Positions 7,165-15,511 of a stretch of 23,400 nt of DNA are shown one piece after another. The first letter of the stretch is position 1, and each line of letters starts with the position of its first letter. Position numbers and translations under genes: made by a program. The notes under the pieces are model-generated. The model was not told the origin of the DNA. It saw nothing but the letters and a program-made list of their open reading frames with translations, and ran no database searches. This stretch comes from a virus: positions 1 to 23,400 of IMG/VR virus record IMGVR_UViG_3300008262_003986. The stretch is one strand, 5' to 3'.

Positions 7165-7713
7165 ATGAATAGTGTTCAGTACGCATCTACTTTTATTCAT
7201 CCTAACTATAAACACGTATTGGAATTCGGCGTATTTGAGGGAAAAACTATTAATGAAATTAGACAAGCACTTGATGAGTCTTATCAAGTTTTTGGTTTTG
7301 ATTCATTCGAAGGATTACCAGAAGATTGGGAAAATACTGTGTGCATGAAAGGTCATTTTAACAGAGGTGGTTCTATTCCAAATATTGAAAATGTCAAATT
7401 TTTTAAAGGATGGTTTGAAGATACAATTCCAGAATACTTGAAGGAAGCAGACACTATTGGACTTCTTCATCTTGATTGTGACTTATATTCTTCAACAAAA
7501 ACAATTTTTGATAATTTGCACCCATATATTAAAAGAGGAACAATTATTGTTTTTGATGAATGGTTTTATCATGGGCATGAAATGACCAAGTATGGGGATT
7601 GTGAACAGAAAGCTTTTTATGAGTATGTAATAGAAAATAGGTTGGAGTGGGAGTTTATTCCATTTTATGATAATGAAAATCCAACTGATAGAAAAATTGT
7701 TAAGATTTTATGA
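7165..7713 (+). CDS. TylF/MycF-type O-methyltransferase
   Basis: The 182-residue SAM-dependent methyltransferase begins at ATG 7165, directly after the upstream TAA and 7 nt beyond AGGAG (7153-7157). It shows the SAM-binding LEFGVFEGKTI (19-29), the acidic end of strand 2 in FGFDSFEGLP (Asp46), the metal-site LHLDCDLYSST (Asp104, Asp106) and VFDEW (Asp131, Glu132). This pattern is that of the macrocin O-methyltransferase family (TylF/MycF), which methylates sugar hydroxyls in a metal-dependent way. It probably caps a hydroxyl on one of the cluster's sugars. It is shorter than MycF (about 250), lacking part of the N-terminal extension. The stop overlaps the next ATG. Confidence 0.85.
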   Translation: MNSVQYASTFIHPNYKHVLEFGVFEGKTINEIRQALDESYQVFGFDSFEGLPEDWENTVCMKGHFNRGGSIPNIENVKFFKGWFEDTIPEYLKEADTIGLLHLDCDLYSSTKTIFDNLHPYIKRGTIIVFDEWFYHGHEMTKYGDCEQKAFYEYVIENRLEWEFIPFYDNENPTDRKIVKIL

Positions 7714-8708
7714 ATTTTCCCAAATACTATATTGGCCCAATGAGTAAAAATGTTGTTGATTGTGTGATTAAACACGGTCAAAAACATTCCATTGGATTCA
7801 TTCCCTCCAGAAGACAGGTTGACTTTTCTGGGGGGTATGTTAATGGGTGGAATACTGAAACTTTTTCGGAGTATGTTAAGGGTAAAAATTCCAAAATCCT
7901 TCTATGTAGAGATCATGGTGGTGCGGGACAAGGGCAATTAAGTGATGATGGGCATGAATCTTTTAATTGTGACATGCAATATTTTGATTTAATTCATATT
8001 GATCCTTTTAGAGTTTCTGAAACAATTTATCAAGCAGCAGAGAAAACTGGTAATATTATTGAAAAATATTTCAATATTAATCCAGATGTGATGTATGAGA
8101 TTGGAACTGAGGAAGCAATATTTAAATATGAACCTGAGCATTTGAATTGGATGCTTGGGTATCTAAAAATTAGATTACGAGTGGAGCAATTTAATAAAAT
8201 TAAATATGCGGTAGTTCAATCTGGAACTGGATTAGATTTATCTACCAGAACAAATATAGGTAACTTTAACAATAAAAGATTGGAAAAATTTGTTGAGATT
8301 ACCAAAAACTTTGGAATAATGAGTAAAGAGCATAATGGAGATTATCTAACCGAATCTTTTGATGTTGAAATGAGATTCCAGGCAGGATTAGATGCCATTA
8401 ATATTGCGCCAGAGTATGGGCAAATAGAATCTGAATTTTATTTGGAGTCTTGCAAACAAGATACACAATTATTTGAACAGTTGTATCAGATATGTTATAA
8501 TTCAGGTAAGTGGAAAAAATGGATTAAGAATATTGATAGGACATCAAAGGAGCAGTTAATTATGACTTGTTGCCATTATGTTCTCTCCGATAATCAATTC
8601 CTAGAGAAAATAAAAGTCCATTTTCCAAATGCTGATAAGAAAATTCAAAAAAAAATTACTTCCCAATTAAAGTTACTGAATGAACAAACTAAAAATTATA
8701 GCGTTTGA
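7710..8708 (+). CDS. GatZ/KbaZ-like aldolase-family protein
   Basis: The 332 residues follow the tagatose-bisphosphate aldolase accessory subunits GatZ/KbaZ strand by strand. RRQVDFSGGY (34-43) corresponds to NQVDQFGGYT, and LLCRDHGGAG (64-73) to LGGDHLGP. LIHIDPF (94-100) corresponds to KIHLDCS, MYEIGTEEA (128-136) to the IGTE motif, and VVQSGT (168-173) to VVQPGV. KEHNGDYLT (206-214) and INIAPEYG (230-237) correspond to EAHSTDYQT and LKVGPALT. A TIM-barrel fold acting on a sugar phosphate is likely. Some GatZ-specific residues differ, and no partner GatY/KbaY is visible, so it may be a stand-alone enzyme with a new substrate. The 4-base overlap with the methyltransferase and 29-base overlap with the HAD gene suggest a shared pathway. 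Confidence 0.72.
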   Translation: MNFPKYYIGPMSKNVVDCVIKHGQKHSIGFIPSRRQVDFSGGYVNGWNTETFSEYVKGKNSKILLCRDHGGAGQGQLSDDGHESFNCDMQYFDLIHIDPFRVSETIYQAAEKTGNIIEKYFNINPDVMYEIGTEEAIFKYEPEHLNWMLGYLKIRLRVEQFNKIKYAVVQSGTGLDLSTRTNIGNFNNKRLEKFVEITKNFGIMSKEHNGDYLTESFDVEMRFQAGLDAINIAPEYGQIESEFYLESCKQDTQLFEQLYQICYNSGKWKKWIKNIDRTSKEQLIMTCCHYVLSDNQFLEKIKVHFPNADKKIQKKITSQLKLLNEQTKNYSV

Positions 8709-9057
8709 TCTTGATGATGTCATTTGTTATAGACCTAAGGGATATGAGCATTTGGGTCCGGACAAATATGATTATTGCGAACCCGATGATCATGTAATTG
8801 AATTAATCAATTCCCTGTACGAGGACGGTAATAAAATCATCATATATACTGCAAGGGGAATGTCTCAGTATAAAGGAAACGTTGCACTTATTTACAGTGA
8901 GTTGTATTCCAAAACTACTCAACAATTGGATGGTTGGGGATTAAAATATGACCAACTTGTAATGGGTAAAATTCATTATGATCTTTTAATTGACGATAAA
9001 GTATTAAATTCTTCTAATATTACGAAGGAAACTATTTCAAAATTTTTATATGAATAA
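8680..9057 (+). CDS. small HAD-superfamily hydrolase
   Basis: The 125-residue protein has the HAD motifs in order: FDLDD with nucleophile Asp10 and Asp12, YTARG with Thr57, Lys97 in GKIHYD, and the terminal acidic pair Asp105-Asp106 in LLIDDK. It has almost no cap insertion. Proteins of this size and motif spelling (IYTARG, DLLIDDK) occur in capsule and LPS clusters, where they are thought to dephosphorylate a sugar-phosphate intermediate. It overlaps the aldolase-like gene by 29 bases and the next HAD fusion by 8 bases, so the three are probably co-translated and work in the same branch. The substrate is unknown. Confidence 0.82.
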   Translation: MNKLKIIAFDLDDVICYRPKGYEHLGPDKYDYCEPDDHVIELINSLYEDGNKIIIYTARGMSQYKGNVALIYSELYSKTTQQLDGWGLKYDQLVMGKIHYDLLIDDKVLNSSNITKETISKFLYE

Positions 9058-10420
9058 GTTAGTCATTTTTGATCTTGATGGTGTTTTAATTGACAGTCGA
9101 GATATGCACTATGAAGCACTTAATCGTGCTTTGTCGAATGTAGATAGAAAGTACGTTATCACAAGAGATGAGCATCTAAGTCTTTATGATGGTCTTCCTA
9201 CTTCCAGAAAGCTCACTATGCTTACTGAGAGGAAGAATCTTCCTGTAGATAAGCACCAACAAATCTGGGAAGACAAGCAAAAAGCAACTCTTGAAATCTT
9301 TTCCAGATTGGAGCACGATCATGAACTGATGTACTACTTTCAGCAACTTAAAACTAAGGGATATCAGATTGCTGTTGCTAGTAATAGTATTAGAAATACT
9401 GTTAAATTAGTTTTATTAAGATTAGGAGTATTAGAATTTGTCGATTATTATGTGAGCAATGAAGACGTTGTTCGCAACAAACCATTTCCAGAAATGTATT
9501 GGAAGTGTATGACTGCTTGCAATGCTCTCCCTAAGCACACTGTAATTTATGAAGATAGTCACATTGGAAGGCAGGGAGCTTTGGATAGTAAGGCACATTT
9601 AATTCCGATTGAAAATAGAGATCATATGACTCAGGAAAAAATTAATGAGGCAATTAAAATTCTTTCCCAAGAAACAGTAAGTCATATTCCTTGGAAATCA
9701 GAAAAGATGAATGTTTTAATTCCTATGGCAGGTGCAGGAACTCGTTTTGCAAATGCTGGATATACATTTCCCAAACCATTGATTGAAGTTAATGGGAAAC
9801 CAATGATTCAGGTGGTTGTTGAGAACTTGAATATTGAGGCAAACTATACATTCATTGTTCAGAAGGAACACTATGAAAAGTACAGTCTTCAGTATCTATT
9901 AAATCTCATTGCACCTAATTGTAATATTGTTCAGGTTGATGGGATAACGGAAGGTGCTGCTTGTACAACGTTGCTTGCTAAACAATTCATTGATAATGAT
10001 TGTCCACTGGTAATGGCAAACTCTGACCAGTTTGTGGAGTGGAATAGTAATGAATGCCTGTACGCATTTAATGCTGATGGTATTGATGGTGGCATTCTAA
10101 CATTCAAATCAACTCATCCTAAATGGTCTTATGCTAAGGTCGGTGAAGATGGATTTGTTTCTGAGGTTGCTGAAAAGAAACCAATTAGTGATAATGCAAC
10201 TGTTGGAGTTTATTTTTGGAAAAAAGGTTCGGATTATGTGAAATATGCTGAGCAAATGATTGAGAAGAATATTCGTGTAAATAACGAGTTTTATGTTTGC
10301 CCAGTCTTTAATGAAGCTATCGAAGATGGTAGGAAGATACGTATTAAGGATATTGAAAAAATGTGGGGAATTGGAACTCCTGAAGATTTGAATTATTTCT
10401 TGGAGCACTATAAAGGATGA
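9050..10420 (+). CDS. HAD phosphatase-nucleotidyltransferase fusion
   Basis: The 456-residue chain joins two enzymes. Residues 1 to about 210 are a beta-phosphoglucomutase-like HAD protein with FDLDGVLIDS (Asp8, Asp10), the SNS motif at 111-113, Lys144 in RNKPFP, and EDS at 168-170. Residues 220-456 are a nucleotidyltransferase starting MNVLIPMAGAGTRF (loop 228-233), with PKPLIEVNGKPM (241-252), a metal-type NSDQF, and WGIGTPEDLNYF near the end. An internal ATG at the domain border (9707) has no good ribosome-binding site, so one polypeptide is expected. It could isomerise or dephosphorylate a sugar phosphate and then activate it with a nucleotide. The gene overlaps its neighbours on both sides. 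Confidence 0.85.
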   Translation: MNKLVIFDLDGVLIDSRDMHYEALNRALSNVDRKYVITRDEHLSLYDGLPTSRKLTMLTERKNLPVDKHQQIWEDKQKATLEIFSRLEHDHELMYYFQQLKTKGYQIAVASNSIRNTVKLVLLRLGVLEFVDYYVSNEDVVRNKPFPEMYWKCMTACNALPKHTVIYEDSHIGRQGALDSKAHLIPIENRDHMTQEKINEAIKILSQETVSHIPWKSEKMNVLIPMAGAGTRFANAGYTFPKPLIEVNGKPMIQVVVENLNIEANYTFIVQKEHYEKYSLQYLLNLIAPNCNIVQVDGITEGAACTTLLAKQFIDNDCPLVMANSDQFVEWNSNECLYAFNADGIDGGILTFKSTHPKWSYAKVGEDGFVSEVAEKKPISDNATVGVYFWKKGSDYVKYAEQMIEKNIRVNNEFYVCPVFNEAIEDGRKIRIKDIEKMWGIGTPEDLNYFLEHYKG

Positions 10421-10881
10421 AACTGATTGCACACAGGGGAAATATTAATGGATCAAATCCATTAGAGGAGAATAAACCCGAATACATTGAGAAGGCAATG
10501 TTGGAGGGATTTGATGTTGAAATTGATATTCGGTATGATACTTTTGATAAAAAATTATATCTTGGGCACGATGACCCACAGTATGTTATTGATTGGTTTT
10601 GGTTGTCAAAATACAAAGATTTTCTTTGGATTCATTGTAAGAACATTGAATCTTTTTATGAGTTTTCTTCTGGCACTAGTGGGTTCAATTATTTCTGGCA
10701 CCAAGAAGATGACTACACATTAACTAGTAAAAATTATATTTGGACTTTTCCTGGAAAATCATATACACCAAGATCTGTAATTGTTATGCCTGAATGGAAT
10801 ATGCCAGTAGAAGTCTTTAGTGATTTGAAGGCATTTAATTGTTATGGTGTATGTAGTGATTATGTTGGTAAATTAAAATGA
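10417..10881 (+). CDS. short glycerophosphodiester phosphodiesterase-like protein
   Basis: The 154 residues begin with LIAHRGN (His6, Arg7), followed by EEN (17-19), GFDVEIDIR (Glu35, Asp37) and LYLGHDDP (His51). These are the GDPD catalytic residues in order. True GDPDs run to about 250 residues with a complete TIM barrel; this one keeps the first part and then diverges, so it looks truncated or is a compact variant. There is no signal peptide, so it acts in the cytosol. Placed right after the nucleotidyltransferase fusion (4-base overlap), it may cleave or transfer a phosphodiester-linked group rather than degrade phospholipid. That role is inference. Confidence 0.78.
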   Translation: MKLIAHRGNINGSNPLEENKPEYIEKAMLEGFDVEIDIRYDTFDKKLYLGHDDPQYVIDWFWLSKYKDFLWIHCKNIESFYEFSSGTSGFNYFWHQEDDYTLTSKNYIWTFPGKSYTPRSVIVMPEWNMPVEVFSDLKAFNCYGVCSDYVGKLK

Positions 10882-11762
10882 AAAAATTAAAAGTTTGGTT
10901 TCCTGGATGGTGGGGAACATTTGATTGCTATGACAATGTGTTTACATATGCATTATCTAAAAAGTATGATATAGAAATTACTCCAGATGATCCAGATTTG
11001 GTAGTTACTGGTTTTTATGATAATAGATATCAGAATGCTAAAACTGTTTACTTTAGTGGCGAACCATTTTACAATATTGGTGTTAATGATTATGCACTAA
11101 CATCATTTTATGTTGACGATCCAAGGTACTTTAGATTTCCTCTTTTCTTATTTTTTGCATATGAATATTATAAATTGAACTTTATAAGTTCGTATGATGA
11201 AATAATCCGTAAAAAGTTGTCTGTGGATTCTAATATCCTACAACGTAAGACGAATTTTTGTGCATATGTTTCCAGAGGACCTGGAGGACCTCAGAGTGAG
11301 AGGACTAATTTCTTTAATCTATTAAGTCAGTATAAAAAGGTAGATTCTATGGGTATGCATTTGAATAATGCTCCATGTGTTCCTGGAGAATCTGCAACGA
11401 TTGAGGGGTCAATATGTAAATGTAAAGTAATAAGAAATTATAAATTTACTATGGCGTTTGAAAATACAATGACTTATAATGATAATATTGGATATACTAC
11501 TGAAAAAATTTATGAACCAATGATTGCTCTTAGTGTACCAATTTACTGGGGTAATCCTGATATTCATAAAGATTTTAATACTAAGAGTTTTGTTAATTGG
11601 AATGATTATGGTAGTAATGAGAAGGCAGTTGAAAGAATAATTGAAATTGACAATGATGATGACTTATACATGGACTATATAAAGGAAAATTATTGTAGTA
11701 ACGAGTATTTGTTTACAATAGATTATTTGGTAGATATCTTTGATAAAATTATAGAAGATTAA
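10878..11762 (+). CDS. GT10 family (alpha-1,3/4-fucosyltransferase-like) enzyme
   Basis: The 294-residue protein contains the GT10 donor-binding signature: TMAFENTMTY with Glu195 and Asn196, then GYTTEKIYEPM with Glu209 and Lys210, then SVPIYWGNPDI with Pro221, Tyr223 and Gly225. GT10 enzymes transfer L-fucose from GDP-fucose, usually in alpha-1,3 or alpha-1,4 linkage, which matches the gmd-fcl pair upstream. No membrane anchor or C-terminal heptad repeats are seen, unlike Helicobacter FucTs. The gene overlaps both neighbours (4 bases with the GDPD-like gene, 1 base with the methyltransferase). The acceptor sugar is unknown. A second, clearly different GT10 member lies at 17233. Confidence 0.9.
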   Translation: MKKLKVWFPGWWGTFDCYDNVFTYALSKKYDIEITPDDPDLVVTGFYDNRYQNAKTVYFSGEPFYNIGVNDYALTSFYVDDPRYFRFPLFLFFAYEYYKLNFISSYDEIIRKKLSVDSNILQRKTNFCAYVSRGPGGPQSERTNFFNLLSQYKKVDSMGMHLNNAPCVPGESATIEGSICKCKVIRNYKFTMAFENTMTYNDNIGYTTEKIYEPMIALSVPIYWGNPDIHKDFNTKSFVNWNDYGSNEKAVERIIEIDNDDDLYMDYIKENYCSNEYLFTIDYLVDIFDKIIED

Positions 11763-12892
11763 TGGAAGTCATCAGTAGGGATAAATGCATTTTAAATGAT
11801 ACAAACGATTTGGAGTTTTTGTATTCATTTAAAAACTACCCAGTTTTTATGGGATGTACTAGTCAAGAATTATCTTCGGATATATTTTTCGATATGGACT
11901 GGTATATTAGCAAAAGTTCTGGACTTATACAGTTAAAAAATTTATTACCATTTGATGTTTTATATCCACAAACTCATGGTGCTGGTTCAATTGGTAAACT
12001 TTGGAATCAACACCATACATCGTTTGCTAATTTCTTGCATAAATTTAAACCTAAGTCCGTCTTTGAAATTGGAGGGTCTCATGGAATTCTGAATAATAAG
12101 TATTCGAAATTAGATGTAGTTCCTTGGGTTATTGTAGATGCAAATCCAAATCCTATTGATAATTGTAATGCCACTTTTATAGAGGATATTTTTGATGAAG
12201 ACTTCGAATATGAGGGAGATTATGATGTACTAATTCATAGTCATTTATTTGAGCATCTTTATGATCCACTCAAATTTATGGAAAAAATATCATCAATGTT
12301 ATCTAATAATAAAAAGATGATATTTTCTATTCCTAATATGGATATAATGTTAGATAGAAAGTATAGTAACTGTTTAAATTTTGAGCATACTTTTTTTGTA
12401 ACAGAACCTTATATTGAATTTATATTGAGTAAATATGGATTTGAAATTATTGATAAAGAATATTTTATGGAAGACCATAGTATTTTTTATGCTGTAATTA
12501 AAACCGAATCTATAAATCAAAAAAATATTGATTCTAGTTTATATCTTAAGAATAAGACACAGTACATAAATTATATTAATTACTACCAAAATTTAGTATC
12601 CAAAATAAACTCAGAAATCGAAGATAAAGATAATGTTTATCTTTTTGGCGCTCACATATTTGCACAAAATTTATTATCTTTTGGATTGAATCAATCTAAA
12701 ATTAAATTTATTTTAGATAATGATATTGGTAAGCACGATAAAAGACTCTATGGGAGTGATTTATTCGTTAAGTCTCCTAAAATTTTGAAGGATATTTGTA
12801 ATCCTGTTGTTGTTTTGAATGCAGGAGTATATAATAATGAGATTAAAAAAGATATTATAGATAATATAAATTCATCGTCTATTTTTATATAA
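11762..12892 (+). CDS. sugar C-methyltransferase-like protein
   Basis: The 376 residues follow the three-part sugar C-methyltransferase plan (TylC3/NovU-like). An N-terminal region of about 60 residues is followed by LYPQTHGAGSIGKLW (67-81) and the SAM site VFEIGGSHG (100-108). A catalytic-region HSHLFEHLYDP (159-169) comes next, then a C-terminal Rossmann-like half beginning near VYLFGA. The usual N-terminal zinc motif is poor: only Cys9 and Cys32 are present, not the four cysteines, so the zinc knuckle may be lost. The C-terminal half and its FEHTFF segment keep the family look. It probably puts a methyl group on a keto-deoxysugar carbon. Codon use is very A+T-rich here. Confidence 0.72.
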   Translation: MEVISRDKCILNDTNDLEFLYSFKNYPVFMGCTSQELSSDIFFDMDWYISKSSGLIQLKNLLPFDVLYPQTHGAGSIGKLWNQHHTSFANFLHKFKPKSVFEIGGSHGILNNKYSKLDVVPWVIVDANPNPIDNCNATFIEDIFDEDFEYEGDYDVLIHSHLFEHLYDPLKFMEKISSMLSNNKKMIFSIPNMDIMLDRKYSNCLNFEHTFFVTEPYIEFILSKYGFEIIDKEYFMEDHSIFYAVIKTESINQKNIDSSLYLKNKTQYINYINYYQNLVSKINSEIEDKDNVYLFGAHIFAQNLLSFGLNQSKIKFILDNDIGKHDKRLYGSDLFVKSPKILKDICNPVVVLNAGVYNNEIKKDIIDNINSSSIFI

Positions 12893-13567
12893 ATGATTAT
12901 TGTTTGTACTCATGAAAGCCCTGATACACTAGAACAGTTTCTAGGTTCAGTTCGCAAATATTCAAAAGAAAATCATAAGATTCTTTGTGTTGAAACATCA
13001 GAATCACAAATATCAAAACCAGTTGCCGAAAAGTATGATGCTTTGTTTGAAAATACTGAATTGAAATATGAGATTGGTGCCTTTAATTATGCAACCAATA
13101 CATATCCAGATGAACCTGAATACTTTATGTTCCAGGACTCAATTGAAATTATTGCAGAAGACTGGGAGCATATGATGAGAGACCCTTCAGAGGGTGTTAA
13201 AATGGTTGCGTTATGTGGTTATAGATTAGTGGATGATCCTTGTCCAGGATGCGGAGAGGACGTATTCTATAACCTGTACGGTAAAGCATGGCCATTACAC
13301 CAGGCATATGGGGTATTGACAAATAGCTTCTATGTACCTAAAATGGGTAAAGATAAATTGAAGGAATTTGGTATCGATTTACTTGTAGCTGAAAATAAAA
13401 ATGATACCTTCGGCACCGAAAGGGTCTTAGGTGCAATCGGGCATTATGCTTGTGGATTTGAAACAACTAATTCTGCAGTCGGTGAATGGATGTGGGATAA
13501 TTCTCATTTCCGTACTAACACTGGATTTACAAAGTATATTCTTAAGCATATTTTAAGCAGACAATAA
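12893..13567 (+). CDS. putative GT-A-type glycosyltransferase
   Basis: ATG 12893 directly follows the upstream TAA. The 224-residue soluble protein starts with a beta strand typical of GT-A folds (MIIVCTHESPDTLEQFLGSV). It continues with YEIGAFNYATN and YFMFQDSIEI (77-86), where a DxD would be expected but QDS stands instead. A cysteine pair CPGC lies near residue 118. This could be an inverting family 2-like transferase with a weakened metal motif, or an inactive relative. No signal peptide or membrane segment is present. The stop is 2 bases before the GT25 gene. The assignment is from fold-level pattern and context only. Confidence 0.5.
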   Translation: MIIVCTHESPDTLEQFLGSVRKYSKENHKILCVETSESQISKPVAEKYDALFENTELKYEIGAFNYATNTYPDEPEYFMFQDSIEIIAEDWEHMMRDPSEGVKMVALCGYRLVDDPCPGCGEDVFYNLYGKAWPLHQAYGVLTNSFYVPKMGKDKLKEFGIDLLVAENKNDTFGTERVLGAIGHYACGFETTNSAVGEWMWDNSHFRTNTGFTKYILKHILSRQ

Positions 13568-13569
13568 TA

Positions 13570-14217
13570 ATGACTAAATTAAAAATTTTAAACGAAGTAT
13601 TTAATAAGGTCTTTGTAATCACTACCCCACATTTTGAAGAACGAATTCAAAATATGAAGGAACGTCTTAGTGGGTGTGAGTATGAGTTTTTTTATGGAAC
13701 TTATGGTGGAGACATTGACGTTGAATCATATCGAAAGTTGGGGTCTAGACTTACCAGAGCACAACTTGCATGTGCTCTAAGTCATAGAGATCTTTGTAAA
13801 AAGATTATCGATGATGATTTGGATAATGTTTTGATACTTGAAGATGATTGTGTATTCTCTGAAAATATTGAAAATCTACCAAATTATCATTCACAACTTC
13901 CTAGTGACTATGGAGTTTTTTTCTTGGGGCACGATTTTTCTGGACCGGCAGGAAATTATTTTTCTGAAAATTTAATCGAAGTTTCAAGCGGAAGTGTCGC
14001 TCAATTTCATTGTTTTAATATGACTAGAAGGTGTGCAGAACTAATTCTAGAAGTGAATAAGGATTTACTCTGGACTGCCGATGGGGTTTCCGCAGAGGTG
14101 TTAAATAGATATGAAATAAGATATTATTTGGCCAATCCGAAACTTGCGGTGCAAGATAATCATGGGGAAACATCTACTCTAGTTGCGGTGGATATTAAAC
14201 ATGGTATGGGACTTTAA
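13570..14217 (+). CDS. GT25 family glycosyltransferase (LPS type)
   Basis: The 215 residues show the GT25 pattern: FVITTPHFEERIQNMKERL near the N-terminus (15-33), AQLACALSHRDL (64-75) and the acidic triad LILEDDCVF with Glu91-Asp92-Asp93. GT25 enzymes such as LgtB and LpsA transfer galactose or related sugars in LPS outer cores. The protein is soluble, with no membrane anchor. The stop is followed by a 39-base gap carrying the strongest ribosome-binding site of the window, so translation is re-set after this gene. A second, longer GT25 gene starts at 22622. The donor is not predictable. Confidence 0.85.
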   Translation: MTKLKILNEVFNKVFVITTPHFEERIQNMKERLSGCEYEFFYGTYGGDIDVESYRKLGSRLTRAQLACALSHRDLCKKIIDDDLDNVLILEDDCVFSENIENLPNYHSQLPSDYGVFFLGHDFSGPAGNYFSENLIEVSSGSVAQFHCFNMTRRCAELILEVNKDLLWTADGVSAEVLNRYEIRYYLANPKLAVQDNHGETSTLVAVDIKHGMGL

Positions 14218-14240
14218 ATTGTAAATTGTTGACTTAATTA

Positions 14241-14246
14241 AGGAGG
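14241..14246 (+). promoter_or_regulatory. strong ribosome-binding site AGGAGG
   Basis: AGGAGG lies 10 nt before ATG 14257, in one of the few intergenic gaps of the cluster (39 bases). A TTGACT at 14229-14234 resembles a -35 box, but no matching -10 box lies at the right distance, so I call only the ribosome-binding site. It suggests independent, efficient initiation at this gene. Confidence 0.8.
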
Positions 14247-14256
14247 AATACGAATC

Positions 14257-15510
14257 ATGGGTGTCAGTGATAGGCAAACTGAAAAATATGTAAAAAATTA
14301 CATTTACGAAAACTTTGACGCTTCTGCCAGAATTCTAGATGTTGGTGCAGGAGCAGGTCTAAATTTGGAGATGTTAAAGGATAGGTACGATAACATCGAT
14401 TGCATCGAAGTATTTGAACCTTATATTGAAACCTATAATCTGAAGAACAGATATAAAAAGGTATATCATCAAAATGTTGTAGAGTTTGATAACTTTAATG
14501 ATTATGATTTAATCATTATGGGTGACGTTTTGGAACATCTTACTGTTGAAGATAGTGTAGATGTTTTGGATCGTATTGCCAAAAGCAAATCAGAAGTTCT
14601 CATTCAAGTTCCCTACCAGTATGTGCAGGGAATAGAAAATGAAAACATTTATGAGATTCACATACAGGATGACTTGACTAAAGAATTGATGGAAGAAAGA
14701 TATGGTGAGTATTTGAAACTATTACATGAGCAATCATATCTTGGAATCTATATTAGGAATAGAGGTGATTCTGAAATTGAACAAGTCGTTAAGGCATCAT
14801 CATTCAAAATGAAAAAGTTTAACCATATAAGAGATAGACATTTTCCTGATGGATATACTGACTGGATTCAATTCCGAATTGATATGGTAGTCTCACAGTT
14901 CTTGCAAAAGACTAGTGAGTTTATTGACCTAAGTGAAATTAAAACAATCTTTGATATTGGATCATTGAATGGTATTGAAAGTGTAAAGTTTACTGAAAAA
15001 CTACCACAGGATGTAACTGTTTATACCTTTGAACCAAATGAAGAGTCCTATAAGAATGTTTTAATCAGCACCGAAGGTAATGCTAATATCATTACGAATA
15101 AATTAGCGGTTTCTAATTTTAATGGTAAGTCTGATTTTTACATGACCTACGAAAATATGGGTGGGTCTTCATTACTAGAACCTATGATTTTACATAAAAC
15201 TGGTAATGATAATCACAAAACTACAGTTGATGTTGTTCAATTATCTGATTGGTGTCCAGAGAATAATGTAACCAGCATTGACTTAATATGGATGGATGTT
15301 CAGGGAAGCGAATTTAATGTCTTTACTGGAATGGGTGACCTATTAAAAACAGTTAAGGCAATTTATGTGGAATGTTCGAACATTCCATATTATCATGGTG
15401 CATCACATAAAGATGATGTGATTAATTATCTACGTGGTTATGGTCTGGAATTAGTTGACGAATCATATCACGATTCCTACGAAGGAGATTTTATTTTTGT
15501 CAGGAAATAA
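14257..15510 (+). CDS. double methyltransferase: class I MTase plus FkbM domain
   Basis: The 417-residue protein carries two SAM-dependent domains. The first (about 20-170) has ILDVGAGAG (26-34), an acidic residue ending the next strand, and MGDVLEHL (88-95). The second (about 225-417) has IFDIGSLNG (231-239), TFEP (257-260) and the FkbM hallmark IWMDVQGSE (344-352). FkbM members O-methylate sugars or glycans, and the first domain resembles small-molecule methyltransferases. Two domains in one chain could methylate two positions of one sugar or a chain end. Capping methylation often ends polysaccharide growth, which is a possible role here. It has the strongest Shine-Dalgarno site in the window and is followed after 1 base by the next ATG. 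Confidence 0.87.
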   Translation: MGVSDRQTEKYVKNYIYENFDASARILDVGAGAGLNLEMLKDRYDNIDCIEVFEPYIETYNLKNRYKKVYHQNVVEFDNFNDYDLIIMGDVLEHLTVEDSVDVLDRIAKSKSEVLIQVPYQYVQGIENENIYEIHIQDDLTKELMEERYGEYLKLLHEQSYLGIYIRNRGDSEIEQVVKASSFKMKKFNHIRDRHFPDGYTDWIQFRIDMVVSQFLQKTSEFIDLSEIKTIFDIGSLNGIESVKFTEKLPQDVTVYTFEPNEESYKNVLISTEGNANIITNKLAVSNFNGKSDFYMTYENMGGSSLLEPMILHKTGNDNHKTTVDVVQLSDWCPENNVTSIDLIWMDVQGSEFNVFTGMGDLLKTVKAIYVECSNIPYYHGASHKDDVINYLRGYGLELVDESYHDSYEGDFIFVRK

Positions 15511-15511
15511 G

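Noticed and set aside
9707-10420. Separate nucleotidyltransferase gene starting at the internal ATG
   Set aside because: The frame is continuous with the HAD domain and no convincing Shine-Dalgarno sequence precedes the internal ATG, so a fusion is the simpler reading.
14229-14256. Internal promoter ahead of the double methyltransferase
   Set aside because: TTGACT resembles a -35 box, but no TATAAT-like box occurs 16-18 bp downstream before or inside the gene start.
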